Source: Leifsonia shinshuensis (GTDB lineage Bacteria > Actinomycetota > Actinomycetes > Actinomycetales > Microbacteriaceae). From it: a stretch of 64,000 nt of DNA. The DNA lies in the NCBI RefSeq assembly GCF_022606355.1, contig NZ_JAHHZQ010000001.1:496001-560000 (forward strand), written 5' to 3'. The notes under the pieces were generated by a model that saw nothing but the letters and a program-made list of their open reading frames with translations, ran no database searches and had not been told where the DNA came from. Shown here piece after piece: positions 19,014 through 27,453 of this stretch (the stretch's first letter is position 1; the number at the start of each line of letters is the position of its first letter). Both the position numbers and the translations under genes were made by a program.

Positions 19014-21319
19014 CAGCCACGCTCCTGACCGGCGCCGGCGTCGCCCTTCGGGCTCCCGGCGCGGGGCTCGTCGCCATCTGTCGATTCGGGACTCGGCGGG
19101 GGGCTCGCTCCCGCGTCACCGCTCAGGTCGACTCCGGTCTTGGCCAGGAGCTCGACCATGCCGGAGGCCACGTGGCGCGAGTATTCCTCCGTGAGGTGCA
19201 CGACATCGAACTTGGTGGGGATGCCATCGGCGAACGCCGGGCACGAGTTCTTCACGCAGAAGAGCTCTCGAGTGTCGACCCACACCGCGTTCGGTACGGC
19301 TTTCGCCCACTTGGCCTCGGCCGCGGCTCGGAGCTTCCACGTTTCGTCGACGGTCGACACACAATCCTTCGGACTCGATCGGGGCGAGTAGCACTCGCGG
19401 ATGTCCTTGTCGGCCATCGGGGGCGCGACCAGCGCGATCTTGCCTACCGAGGACGAGACTCTCTTGAGGTAGTTGTCCAGTCCCGTCCCGAACTCGCCGA
19501 GCGTCACCCAACCGCCTTCGGGATAATGCGACACTGTGAGATAGGTGTTCGTGACGATGAGCACCGACGGTTTGAGCGCGATGATGTTCTCCACCGCCAG
19601 TTCCTTTCGCTTCGGACAGGCGGCCTGATAGGACGGAATCGCCATCGCGGTCGACACATCGACCCAGGGGCAGCTGTACATGCCCATCGTGGTGACTTTC
19701 AAGCGGCCGTCCGACGCATCGGCCAGTGCACGGAACAGCGGAACGTACGCGATGGAGGTGGAGTCGCCGACGATCGCGACGGAGATCGGCGCATCAGCTG
19801 CACCCCAGGTGCACTGCTCGACTCCCGGATAGACCTCGTTGGCGCAGGCGTCGGTCCCCTTGTCGCGCGAGTATCCGGCAACCACGCTGTCGAATGACGG
19901 GGTCGTCTCCGGCCACTCTTTGGTTTCGAGCGCGGCTCGGAGTTGATCCTGAATCGTCGCGAGCGCGGCGTCGCCACCCGACTCGGAGGTCGCGCCGGGA
20001 GTCGGCCCGGCCTGCGACGGCCCATCCGATCCGGCGTCGGCACCGCCGCGCATCTGCCGGTCGACGACGAAGGTCAGGACCACGGCGACGACGGCGACGA
20101 TCGCCCCAGCGGTGAGCGCGTACGACTGGAGCTTCGAGAGCCGAGCCCCTCGCTTGCGCTTCGTGCTCGGTTCGAGCCACCGTGAGCGTCGGACCGTCTC
20201 CTCGACGAATCGGAACGAGAGCTCCGCCACGACCAGGGTCACCACGATCGAGACCACGGCCGGAACCGGGGTCTTGTCGCCGGGGAGGCCGCGGAAGGCC
20301 TCGGTGATGAGGATCAGCGCGGGGAAGTGCCAGAGGTAGAGCGAGTAGGAGATGTCGCCGAGGTGGGTGAGCACCGGGTTGTCGAGCGGGTTCAGCCAGG
20401 AGCGGCGCGCGGGATGCCATGGGAAGGCGATGAACAGTGCGGTGCTGAGCACGGCGACCAGCGCCCACGGGGCCGGGAAGCCCTGACTGGCGGGGGTGAT
20501 CACCGCTGCCGCGATCATCCCGGCGAGCGAGGCGAGCATGATCATCGGCCGCCAGACTGTGGGGAGGCGGTCGAAGAGCGGCATGCAGAACGCGACCGTC
20601 GCGCCCGCCGAGAGCTCCCAGAGGCGCGCGGGAGTGATGAAGTACGCCGTCGCGATATCGGTCTGCGTGAGCTGCAGGGAGACCAGGAAGAGCCCGGCCG
20701 TGATGACGAGGCTGACCACGGCGGCCGTGACCCGGGGATGGCGGTCCTTGGCGACGAGCAGGGCGATCACCAGGACGGCGAGGGGCCAGACCAGGTAGTA
20801 CTGCTCCTCGAGGCTGAGCGACCAGTAGTGCTGGAGGGGCGACGTCTGCGCGCCCTGCGCGAAGTAGTCCGTCGCCTCGGCCGCGTATCGCCAGTTCGAG
20901 ACGAAGAACAGCGAAGCGATGCCGTCCCAGACCGTCGACACGAACCGGCCGGAGCTGAACAGTGCCCAGGCGCCGATGACGGTGGCGAGGATGACGGTCG
21001 CCGACGCCGGGATGAGGCGACGGATACGACGTCGGTAGAACGCGAAGAAGCGGATGGTCCCCGTGCGTTCGTACTCCCGGTAGAGCAGCGAGGTCATCAG
21101 GAAGCCGGAGATGACGAAGAAGATGTCGACGCCGACGAAGCCGCCGGCCGGCCAGTCGAACGCGTGGTTGAGGATGACCAGCCCGACAGCGAGCGCACGA
21201 AGGCCTTGCAGGTCCATCCGCTTCTTCGTGCGGACGAGCGCTGCGTCGGCGGGGCGCTCGGCCGCTCGGCGGCGCGCACCCGATTCTGCGCGGGTGCGGG
21301 GCTGGGTATCTGACGTCAT
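19013..21319 (-). CDS. Acyltransferase-3 membrane protein with one SGNH domain
   Basis: 768-residue paralog of the following gene. Acyltransferase-3 helices occupy about residues 35-400 (MDLQGLRALAVGLVILNHAF, FFVISGFLMTSLLYREYER, SLSLEEQYYLVWPLAV); one membrane anchor and a low-complexity linker follow; then a single SGNH domain with GDST (Ser520) and DVVHLT (His708). The C-terminus is a Pro/Ser/Asp-rich tail. The predicted role is O-acetylation of an envelope polysaccharide or peptidoglycan, with the membrane domain passing acyl groups outward and the SGNH domain transferring them. GAGG nine bases upstream supports the start. Stop and next start share one base (TGATG). A D,D-carboxypeptidase gene lies upstream in the same direction. 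Confidence 0.88.
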   Translation of the reverse strand: MTSDTQPRTRAESGARRRAAERPADAALVRTKKRMDLQGLRALAVGLVILNHAFDWPAGGFVGVDIFFVISGFLMTSLLYREYERTGTIRFFAFYRRRIRRLIPASATVILATVIGAWALFSSGRFVSTVWDGIASLFFVSNWRYAAEATDYFAQGAQTSPLQHYWSLSLEEQYYLVWPLAVLVIALLVAKDRHPRVTAAVVSLVITAGLFLVSLQLTQTDIATAYFITPARLWELSAGATVAFCMPLFDRLPTVWRPMIMLASLAGMIAAAVITPASQGFPAPWALVAVLSTALFIAFPWHPARRSWLNPLDNPVLTHLGDISYSLYLWHFPALILITEAFRGLPGDKTPVPAVVSIVVTLVVAELSFRFVEETVRRSRWLEPSTKRKRGARLSKLQSYALTAGAIVAVVAVVLTFVVDRQMRGGADAGSDGPSQAGPTPGATSESGGDAALATIQDQLRAALETKEWPETTPSFDSVVAGYSRDKGTDACANEVYPGVEQCTWGAADAPISVAIVGDSTSIAYVPLFRALADASDGRLKVTTMGMYSCPWVDVSTAMAIPSYQAACPKRKELAVENIIALKPSVLIVTNTYLTVSHYPEGGWVTLGEFGTGLDNYLKRVSSSVGKIALVAPPMADKDIRECYSPRSSPKDCVSTVDETWKLRAAAEAKWAKAVPNAVWVDTRELFCVKNSCPAFADGIPTKFDVVHLTEEYSRHVASGMVELLAKTGVDLSGDAGASPPPSPESTDGDEPRAGSPKGDAGAGQERG

Positions 21320-21485
21320 GTATGCGGGCCTCGTCGAGTGCGATGAAGCACCGACGCTAGCGCGGCGATTCGACGTCGATGTGCCCGTCTCAGCCCGCTC
21401 CCGCGGGGCCGTCGGGCGTCACTCCGATGCGGTCACCCCGGCCCTCACCCGCGCAATCATCTGCGCGTGGCGCGCTTCGGGCGTG

Positions 21486-22745
21486 TCAGACTCCGAGCCC
21501 GCCCGGGTGCGCCAGACGCCACCCGAAGCCCGGGTCGGGAACGTCCTTCGCCAGCGCGAGGTCGACCGTCTTCGTCGTCCCGTTGAACGTGAACGTGATG
21601 CGCCCGACCAGGTCGCCCTTGAACCCCGACTGGATCGGGCGCGTCGTGAGGTCCACCTGGATCGGTGTGTCCGACCACACCACGAAGGTCTCACCGCTGG
21701 TGGCGACCAGGTTCGACGAAGCGCCCCACGGCGTCGTGTACGAGCCGAACGCCTGGCCGCTCGTTGCCGCCTCCACCTCGTGGAACCCCGCCTGCATGCT
21801 GGTCAGGAGTCCGGTCACACCGGCCCACAGCGTGTCGTGGTCGGGGGCGCCGAGCACGACGCCGAGCACGCGGACCTTCACCGCGCCGACCGGCACCTCG
21901 GCGGAGAACAGCAGGCAGAAGCCCGCCTCATCGGTGTTGCCGGTCTTGATGCCGTCCACACCGTCCACCCCGAGCAGCGCGTTCGTGTTGTCCTGGGCTC
22001 CCGCGCCGGGCAGCGTCGCGGACTTCTGCGAGACGATGGATGACAGCACCGGAGACGCGAGCACGAGCTTGCCCAGCCCGATCAGGTCTTTGGTCGTGCT
22101 GACGTTGCCGGGGTCGAGCCCGTCCGGCGTGACGACCTTCGTTCCGGAGAATCCCTTGTTCTTGAGCCACGAGTTCGCGGCGGAGACGTACGCGGAGGAC
22201 GACCCGTATGCCCAGTTCGCGAGCGAGATCGCGTAGTTGTTGGCCGACGGCAGCAGCATCGCGGTGAGCGCCTGCTTCTCGGTCATCGAGGTCCCCGCTT
22301 TGACCGGCGCCCAGGATCCGCCGTCGGCGATGACCGTGTTCCAGATGTCGACGTCCTTCTGGGTGAAGGAGATCGAGGGCCCCTCAGAGGAGCCGTCGAG
22401 CGGCTTGGCGTCGAGCACGACGAGGGCGGTGATCGTCTTCGTCATGCTCGCGATCGGCATGCTCGCGTCGCTCCCGTGGTACTCGGTCGCGCCGGGATAG
22501 TCGGGCGCGGTGATCGCCGCCGATCCGTACCCGGGCCAGGCCAGCTGGGCGGCCGCCTGGGTGAGCGCCTTCTCGTGCTGGGTCACCGCGGCCGTGGCGG
22601 GCACCGGCGTGATGATCGAGCCGGCCAGGTAGAGCAGAGCGACGAGCAGCACTCCCCCGACGCCGAAGACCACGAACCGGCGGCGAAGGTAGACCTGCTT
22701 GCGGTTCAGACGGCGCGGCGGATCGGCGAGGACTTGCTGAGCCAC
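21486..22745 (-). CDS. D-alanyl-D-alanine carboxypeptidase (low-molecular-weight PBP)
   Basis: 419-residue serine-type peptidase that would trim the terminal D-Ala from peptidoglycan stem peptides. The penicillin-binding motifs are complete: SMTK (100-103, Ser100 nucleophile), SAN (167-169) and KTG (267-269). A single membrane-spanning segment at residues about 25-45 anchors it facing outward. The start is GTG with no ribosome-binding site and TAGACT six bases upstream, so the mRNA is probably leaderless. The 166 bp to the next gene downstream hold that gene's promoter region and nothing else I can name. Confidence 0.9.
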   Translation of the reverse strand: MAQQVLADPPRRLNRKQVYLRRRFVVFGVGGVLLVALLYLAGSIITPVPATAAVTQHEKALTQAAAQLAWPGYGSAAITAPDYPGATEYHGSDASMPIASMTKTITALVVLDAKPLDGSSEGPSISFTQKDVDIWNTVIADGGSWAPVKAGTSMTEKQALTAMLLPSANNYAISLANWAYGSSSAYVSAANSWLKNKGFSGTKVVTPDGLDPGNVSTTKDLIGLGKLVLASPVLSSIVSQKSATLPGAGAQDNTNALLGVDGVDGIKTGNTDEAGFCLLFSAEVPVGAVKVRVLGVVLGAPDHDTLWAGVTGLLTSMQAGFHEVEAATSGQAFGSYTTPWGASSNLVATSGETFVVWSDTPIQVDLTTRPIQSGFKGDLVGRITFTFNGTTKTVDLALAKDVPDPGFGWRLAHPGGLGV

Positions 22746-22751
22746 CCTCGG

Positions 22752-22757
22752 AGTCTA
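22752..22757 (-). promoter_or_regulatory. -10 box of the carboxypeptidase gene (leaderless)
   Basis: TAGACT on the minus strand, six bases before the GTG at 22745. Confidence 0.45.
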
Positions 22758-22824
22758 CGGAAGATGCTCAGGCATCGCCTGAGAACGCGCCAGCGGCACC
22801 GGACTCGCCCGGACGGCCCGCGCC

Positions 22825-23634
22825 TCAGCCCGGGAGCCGCAGCGCCCACAGCACCACGGCGCTGGCGGAGGCCACGTTGAGCGAGTCGACACCGTGCAGC
22901 ATCGGGATCGTGACGACGGTGTCGGCCGCGGCCAGCGCGCGCCTGCTGAGCCCGTCGCCCTCCGCGCCGAAGACCAGCGCGGCCCGGTCCGGCGCCGCCG
23001 CGGCGTAGGCGTCGAGCGAGACCGCGTCGTCGGCGAGGGCGAGCGCGGCGATCTCGAAGCCCGCGTCGTGCAGCAGCGGTCCGGCCTCTTCCCACTCGGG
23101 CAGCCGCGTCCACGGCACTTGGAGCACGGTTCCCATGCTCACGCGCACGCTGCGCCGGTACAGCGGATCGGCGCAGCGCGGGCTGACGAGCACCGCGTCG
23201 GCGCCGAGACCCGCGACGCTGCGGAAGATCGCCCCGACATTCGTGTGGTCGACGATGTCCTCGAGGACGACGACGCGCCGGGCACCGGCCAGCAGCTCGC
23301 GCGGGTCGGGCAGCTCGGGCCGGTGCATCGCGGCGAGGGCTCCCCGGTGCAGGTGGTAGCCGGTCAGCTGCTCGAGCAGTGCGGGCTCCCCCACGAACAC
23401 CGGCACGTCGGGGAACGGCTCCAGCAGCGGCGCCACGTCGTCGAGCCACTGCTCCTGCAGCAGGACGGAACGCGGTCGGTGGCCGGCCGCCAGTGCCCGC
23501 GTGATGACCTTGGTCGACTCCGCGATGTAGAGACCGCCCTCCGGCTCGGTCACCCGCCGCAGCGCGACGTCGGTGAGGCGGGAGTAGTCGGCGAGGCCGT
23601 CGGCCGTCAAGTCGGTCACACGCTGGATCTGCAC
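22825..23634 (-). CDS. TrmH/SpoU-family RNA 2'-O-methyltransferase
   Basis: 269-residue SPOUT methyltransferase. An N-terminal substrate-binding domain (GGLYIAESTKVITRALAAGH) precedes the knotted catalytic domain with VVLEDIVDHTNVGAIFRSVAGLGA (motif 1), LVFGAEGDGLSRR (motif 2) and IPMLHGVDSLNVASASAVVLW (motif 3). It would methylate a ribose 2'-OH of tRNA or rRNA; the exact nucleotide is unknown. I start at GTG 23634, which follows GGAGG closely; the reading frame stays open much further upstream but that stretch is antisense to the sirtuin gene. Confidence 0.85.
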   Translation of the reverse strand: MQIQRVTDLTADGLADYSRLTDVALRRVTEPEGGLYIAESTKVITRALAAGHRPRSVLLQEQWLDDVAPLLEPFPDVPVFVGEPALLEQLTGYHLHRGALAAMHRPELPDPRELLAGARRVVVLEDIVDHTNVGAIFRSVAGLGADAVLVSPRCADPLYRRSVRVSMGTVLQVPWTRLPEWEEAGPLLHDAGFEIAALALADDAVSLDAYAAAAPDRAALVFGAEGDGLSRRALAAADTVVTIPMLHGVDSLNVASASAVVLWALRLPG

Positions 23635-23682
23635 CCCTCCAGATTGCCAGTCCGTGGAAACAAATCCGAAAAGCGGCCGGTT

Positions 23683-23688
23683 TAGACT
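23683..23688 (+). promoter_or_regulatory. -10 box of the sirtuin gene
   Basis: TAGACT about 28 bases upstream of the GTG at 23716, leaving room for a short leader with GGGAGG. Confidence 0.4.
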
Positions 23689-23715
23689 CCAGTGAGGATC
23701 GACCGGGAGGTGACT

Positions 23716-24579
23716 GTGACCACGGAGACACGCGGGGCCACGCTGACGACGGAGCTCTCGCCCGAGCTCTCCCGCGAAATCGACCACGTGGAGTCGCTGC
23801 TCGCCGGTCGCACGTTCGCGGTGCTCACCGGCGCCGGCGTCTCCACCGACTCCGGCATCCCCGACTACCGCGGCGAGGGCGCCCCCAAGCGCACTCCGAT
23901 GACGTTCCAGCAGTTCCTGGCCGACGACCGTTACCGCAAGCGGTATTGGGCGGGAAGCCACCTCGGCTACCGCAGGTTCGCCGCGGCCCACCCCAACGCC
24001 GGCCACCGGGCGCTCGCCGCTCTGGAGGCATCCGGCGCCGCCAACGGCGTCATCACGCAGAACGTCGACGGACTGCACAAGCAGGCCGGCAGCCGCCGCG
24101 TCGTCGACCTGCACGGCTCGATGGATCGCGTCGTCTGCCTGGTGTGCGGGCAGATCTTCGCGCGTGAGGCGATCACCGCCCGCATCGACAGCGCCAACCC
24201 GTGGCTCGACGCCGAGGGCGCGGTGGAGATCGCTCCGGACGGCGACGCCATCGTCACCGACGTCGACGCGTTCGTGGTCCCCGACTGCACCGTGTGCGGC
24301 GGGCGCCTGAAGCCGGACGTCGTGTTCTTCGGCGAGTTCATCCCCGCAGAGAAGTACCGGGAGGCCAGCGCGCTCGTGCGCGGAGCCGACGCCCTCGTCA
24401 TCGCTGGATCGTCGCTGGTCGTCAACTCGGGCATCCGTCTCCTCGAGGAGGCCAGGCGCAAGCGCCTCCCCATCGTGATCGTCAACCGCGGGGAGACGAA
24501 GGGCGACAGCAGGGCCACCGTTAAGCTGGACGGCGGGACCACCGAGACGCTGGTCGAGCTCGCACACCGACTCGCCTAG
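23716..24579 (+). CDS. Sir2-family NAD-dependent protein deacylase
   Basis: 287-residue sirtuin. The NAD-binding motif GAGVSTDSGIPDYRG (39-53), TQNVDGLH, the catalytic His133 in DLHGSMD and two zinc-binding cysteine pairs (CLVC and CTVC) are intact. GxSTxSGIPDYR and the GSSLVVNSG loop resemble class II (SIRT4-like) sirtuins, so a longer acyl group than acetyl may be the substrate; this is inference. The GTG at 23716 is favoured over 23692 because GGGAGG sits just upstream. The histidine phosphatase gene follows after 32 bases. Confidence 0.88.
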   Translation: MTTETRGATLTTELSPELSREIDHVESLLAGRTFAVLTGAGVSTDSGIPDYRGEGAPKRTPMTFQQFLADDRYRKRYWAGSHLGYRRFAAAHPNAGHRALAALEASGAANGVITQNVDGLHKQAGSRRVVDLHGSMDRVVCLVCGQIFAREAITARIDSANPWLDAEGAVEIAPDGDAIVTDVDAFVVPDCTVCGGRLKPDVVFFGEFIPAEKYREASALVRGADALVIAGSSLVVNSGIRLLEEARRKRLPIVIVNRGETKGDSRATVKLDGGTTETLVELAHRLA

Positions 24580-24611
24580 CTCGACGCGCGTCCTTCGACG
24601 AAAGGACGTGC

Positions 24612-25211
24612 GTGACCCTCATCTCGCTCGTGCGGCACGGCCAGACCGACTGGAACCTGGCCAAGCGCATCCAAGGATCCAGCGACATCCCCCTCAACGA
24701 CACGGGCCGCGAGCAGGCCGACGCGACCGGCCGTGCGCTCGCCGGCGGCCGGTTCGACGCGGTGTTCGCCAGTCCGCTCAGCAGAGCCGTCGACACGGCG
24801 CGCATCATCGCCGCGCATCTCGGCCTCGGCGAACCGCAACGCCTGCCCGCGATCGCCGAGCGACGCTACGGCGAGGCAGAGGGTCTGACGGGTGCGGAGA
24901 TCCTGGAGCGCTGGCCGGAGGGGACCCCCGTGCCGGGCCGGGAGACCAGGGAGGAGGTCGTGGAGCGCGCGCTGCCCGCCCTGCTCGAGCTCGGCGACGC
25001 GCATCCCGGCGAGAGCCTCATCGTCGTCAGCCACGGCGGCGTCATCGGCTCGCTCGTGCGTCACGTGACGGACCACGCCCTCCCCGGCCCCGGCGAGGTG
25101 ATTCCGAACGGCTCGGTGCACCGGTTCCGCTACGGCGACGGCCGGCTCACGCTCGACAGGTTCAATCTCGGTCCGGAGGACCGCGACCTGTTCACCGCGT
25201 CCGTGCTCTGA
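24612..25211 (+). CDS. Histidine phosphatase (phosphoglycerate mutase-like)
   Basis: 199-residue member of the histidine-phosphatase superfamily. The phospho-accepting His9 lies in LVRHGQTDWN, a second catalytic His in VVSHGGVIGSL, and the intermediate ASPLSRAVDTA and ERRYGEAEGLTGAEI blocks are present. These enzymes hydrolyse a range of phosphate esters; the short length and lack of the mutase-specific segments argue against a glycolytic mutase. GTG start with AAGGA six bases upstream. Probably co-transcribed with the sirtuin. Confidence 0.85.
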   Translation: MTLISLVRHGQTDWNLAKRIQGSSDIPLNDTGREQADATGRALAGGRFDAVFASPLSRAVDTARIIAAHLGLGEPQRLPAIAERRYGEAEGLTGAEILERWPEGTPVPGRETREEVVERALPALLELGDAHPGESLIVVSHGGVIGSLVRHVTDHALPGPGEVIPNGSVHRFRYGDGRLTLDRFNLGPEDRDLFTASVL

Positions 25212-25249
25212 CGCAGGCAGCGCTCTGACGCGGCGCCGTGCTCTGACGC
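25205..25249. repeat. Three short direct repeats after the phosphatase gene
   Basis: GCTCTGACGC occurs at 25205, 25222 and 25240, spaced 17-18 bp; the first includes the stop codon of the phosphatase gene. Probably slippage-derived. Confidence 0.5.
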
Positions 25250-25259
25250 GACGCCGTGT

Positions 25260-26354
25260 TCAGCGGCGGCCGCGCCCCTTCGCGCGCGCCGCCGTCGCGG
25301 TGAGCACGGTGAGCAGGCGGTCGGCGGAGGTCGCCCAGGTGTACCGGGCGGCCTCCTCGCGGGATCCGGCCGATCGCTCGGCCCAGACCCCCGGCTCCTC
25401 CAGGTGCCGGATGCGCGCGACCAGCGCGTCCGGATCGTCGGCGGGGAAGTACAGCGCGGCGCGGCCGCCGATCTCGCGGAAGATCGGGATGTCGCTCACC
25501 ACGACCGGTGTGCCCAGGGTCATCGACTCGACGAGCGGGATGCCGAACCCCTCGTCGCGGGAGGCCGTGACGAGCGCCGTGGCACGCGCCAGCGTCTCGG
25601 CGTAGTCCTCGTCGGTCGCCCCGTCGTGGAACACCAGCTGGGTGCCGGGGGCGAGCGCCGACAGCCGGTCGCGTTCGGCGGGGCTCACCCGGCTCATCAG
25701 GTGGAGGCGGTAGTCGGGCAGCTGCGCGATCGCACGCACGAGGGTGTCCACGTTCTTGTACGGCATGAACGACCCCATGTAGACGAGGCTCTTCGACTCG
25801 GGCGTGGTGCGGGCAGCGCGCTTCTCGGGGATCGGCGGCATGTCGGCCGCGTTCGGCACCACCGAGACCGGCCGCCGGGTCAGCTTGTGCTCCGCGATGA
25901 GCGCCTTGGTGGTCTCCGACACGGTCACCACCGCGTCGGACCTGTTGAGCAGCAGGCGCTGCGGCCACCACGCGAGGTGGTACAGCCTCCAGAGCACCCT
26001 CACGAAGGCCGGCAGGTCGCGCGGCGGCGTGGGGTGACGGTAGTAGATGAGGTCGTGGACCGTGAGCACCAGCCGGTAGCGCCGGCCGAAGCCGCCCATC
26101 GTCTGCATGGGGGTGAACACGATGTCGGGCTCGAGCCTGTTGACGCGGCGGGCGATCCACGGCTCGCCGACAGAGGTCGGGGAGGCGATCAGCTCCCACG
26201 GAAGGTCGGGCAGCAGCTCGAGCTGCCGGTGGTCGCTGATCAGCATGGTGACCGCGTGCCGCTCGGCCAGCGCGCCCACCAGTCCCGCCGTGAAGCGGCT
26301 GATCCCGTCGTGGCGCCCGATGCGGGTGTACCGGCAGTCGAAGAGGATCCTCAC
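25260..26354 (-). CDS. Group 1 (GT4-type) glycosyltransferase
   Basis: 364-residue GT-B-fold glycosyltransferase. The N-terminal acceptor domain opens with MRILFDCRYTRIGRHDGISRF, and the C-terminal donor domain includes YMGSFMPYKNVDTLVRAI and ASRDEGFGIPLVESMTLGTPVV, the E-x7-E motif region of GT4 enzymes. It would transfer a nucleotide-activated sugar to a glycolipid or polysaccharide. Its start overlaps the end of the hydrolase gene by four bases, so the two are co-translated. No other polysaccharide gene is near, so the acceptor is not deducible. The C-terminus is Arg/Lys-rich. Confidence 0.85.
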   Translation of the reverse strand: MRILFDCRYTRIGRHDGISRFTAGLVGALAERHAVTMLISDHRQLELLPDLPWELIASPTSVGEPWIARRVNRLEPDIVFTPMQTMGGFGRRYRLVLTVHDLIYYRHPTPPRDLPAFVRVLWRLYHLAWWPQRLLLNRSDAVVTVSETTKALIAEHKLTRRPVSVVPNAADMPPIPEKRAARTTPESKSLVYMGSFMPYKNVDTLVRAIAQLPDYRLHLMSRVSPAERDRLSALAPGTQLVFHDGATDEDYAETLARATALVTASRDEGFGIPLVESMTLGTPVVVSDIPIFREIGGRAALYFPADDPDALVARIRHLEEPGVWAERSAGSREEAARYTWATSADRLLTVLTATAARAKGRGRR

Positions 26355-27298
26355 GCGGCGCCCTCCGCCCGAGCGGGCGAGACCAGCCCCTGCTCGGTGA
26401 GGAAGGCCTCGATGGCGCGCGCGGCCTCCACCGGCTTCTCGTAGTGGATGAGGTGCCCGACGTCCGGGATCTCGACGAGCCGCGCGTCCGGGAAGATCCC
26501 GCGGAGCCGGCGTTCGGCCGCGATCGGCGTGATGTCGTCGTCGACGGCGGCGACGAGGAGCGTCGGCTCTGCGATGCGCGCCGCGTACTCACTGACGTCG
26601 TGCGCGACGGAGGCGCGGAAGGCCTGCAGCACCACCCTCCGGTCGCTGAAGGCCGAGAAGTAGCTGTCGTGCTGGCCGTGGATCCACGACCGCAGGCCGC
26701 GGTCACGAGTCTTGGCCATCGCCACGCTCATGACCCGCACGATCAGCCGGTTGCGCAGGAGCGCGAAGCCGAGGCGCTCCGGCAGCGCGGCCGCCAGCCA
26801 GTAGTAGAAGATCGCGAGCCGGGTCAGCACGCCGCGCGGGCCGGCCAGCGCGGGCTGGCCGATCGGGTTGACGAGCACGACCGAGCTCGGCCGGGTGACT
26901 CCGGCCTCGGCCAGGGTCGCCGAGACGACGATCGAGCCGAACGAATGGCCGAGCAGGATGACGCGGCCCTCGAGCCCGAGCGCCGCCACGAACGCGCGCA
27001 GCCAGTGTGTGTAGCCGTCGATGTCGTGGTCGCACTCGGTCATCGGTGTGGACTCGCCGAAGCCGGGGAGGTCGGGCGAGATCAGTCGCAGACCACTCAG
27101 CTGGGCCACCACGGGTTCGAGGCCGTGGTGGTCGCCGCGGAAGCCATGCACCAGCACGAGCGTCGTGCCCGCGTCCGCGTCGCCGTAGTCCCAGTACCGC
27201 GTCATCCCGCCGAGCACGGGGAGCTCTGCACGGCGTACCGGGACGCGGCCCAGCGCCTCCTCGTACGGAGAGGCGGCGTACCGTGTCGTGGGAGTCAT
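26351..27298 (-). CDS. Alpha/beta-hydrolase
   Basis: 315-residue alpha/beta-hydrolase. LVLVHGFRGDHHG is the oxyanion strand, GHSFGSIV the nucleophile elbow (Ser), with a late acidic residue in VAAVDDDITP and the catalytic His in PDVGHLIHYEKP. The order and spacing fit small epoxide-hydrolase/esterase-like enzymes. It precedes a glycosyltransferase with a four-base overlap. There is no ribosome-binding site; TAGACT lies eight bases upstream of the ATG. Substrate unknown. Confidence 0.85.
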   Translation of the reverse strand: MTPTTRYAASPYEEALGRVPVRRAELPVLGGMTRYWDYGDADAGTTLVLVHGFRGDHHGLEPVVAQLSGLRLISPDLPGFGESTPMTECDHDIDGYTHWLRAFVAALGLEGRVILLGHSFGSIVVSATLAEAGVTRPSSVVLVNPIGQPALAGPRGVLTRLAIFYYWLAAALPERLGFALLRNRLIVRVMSVAMAKTRDRGLRSWIHGQHDSYFSAFSDRRVVLQAFRASVAHDVSEYAARIAEPTLLVAAVDDDITPIAAERRLRGIFPDARLVEIPDVGHLIHYEKPVEAARAIEAFLTEQGLVSPARAEGAA

Positions 27299-27306
27299 CG
27301 CCGTCC

Positions 27307-27312
27307 AGTCTA
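27307..27312 (-). promoter_or_regulatory. -10 box of the hydrolase-glycosyltransferase operon (leaderless)
   Basis: TAGACT on the minus strand, eight bases before the ATG at 27298. Confidence 0.4.
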
Positions 27313-27352
27313 GGCGGCGCCTCCCCGCCCACCGTGAATGCGTCGTCAGGAC

Positions 27353-27383
27353 TGGACAGTGCCCGCTACGAAGGTCCTAGACT
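27353..27383 (+). promoter_or_regulatory. Candidate promoter of treS
   Basis: TGGACA (27353-27358) and TAGACT (27378-27383) with a 19-bp spacer, upstream of a LacI-type operator. The spacer is slightly long. Confidence 0.4.
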
Positions 27384-27391
27384 TCTCTGGA

Positions 27392-27405
27392 TGTAATCGC
27401 TTGCA
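27392..27405. promoter_or_regulatory. LacI-family operator upstream of treS
   Basis: TGTAATCGCTTGCA fits the LacI/GalR consensus TGNAANCGNTTNCA with the central CG. It lies just downstream of the candidate -10 box and about 50 bp before the treS start, the position expected for a repressor. No LacI-type gene is within the window. Confidence 0.7.
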
Positions 27406-27453
27406 TGCCCCACGTGCACGACCCCCGGGCCACCCCGCCCGAGAAGGAGAACC

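Noticed and set aside
22825-24567. 580-residue methyltransferase reading frame
   Set aside because: The upstream half is antisense to the sirtuin gene; the SPOUT protein begins at GTG 23634.
27353-27453. A treS riboswitch
   Set aside because: No recognisable aptamer; the LacI-type operator and promoter explain the region.
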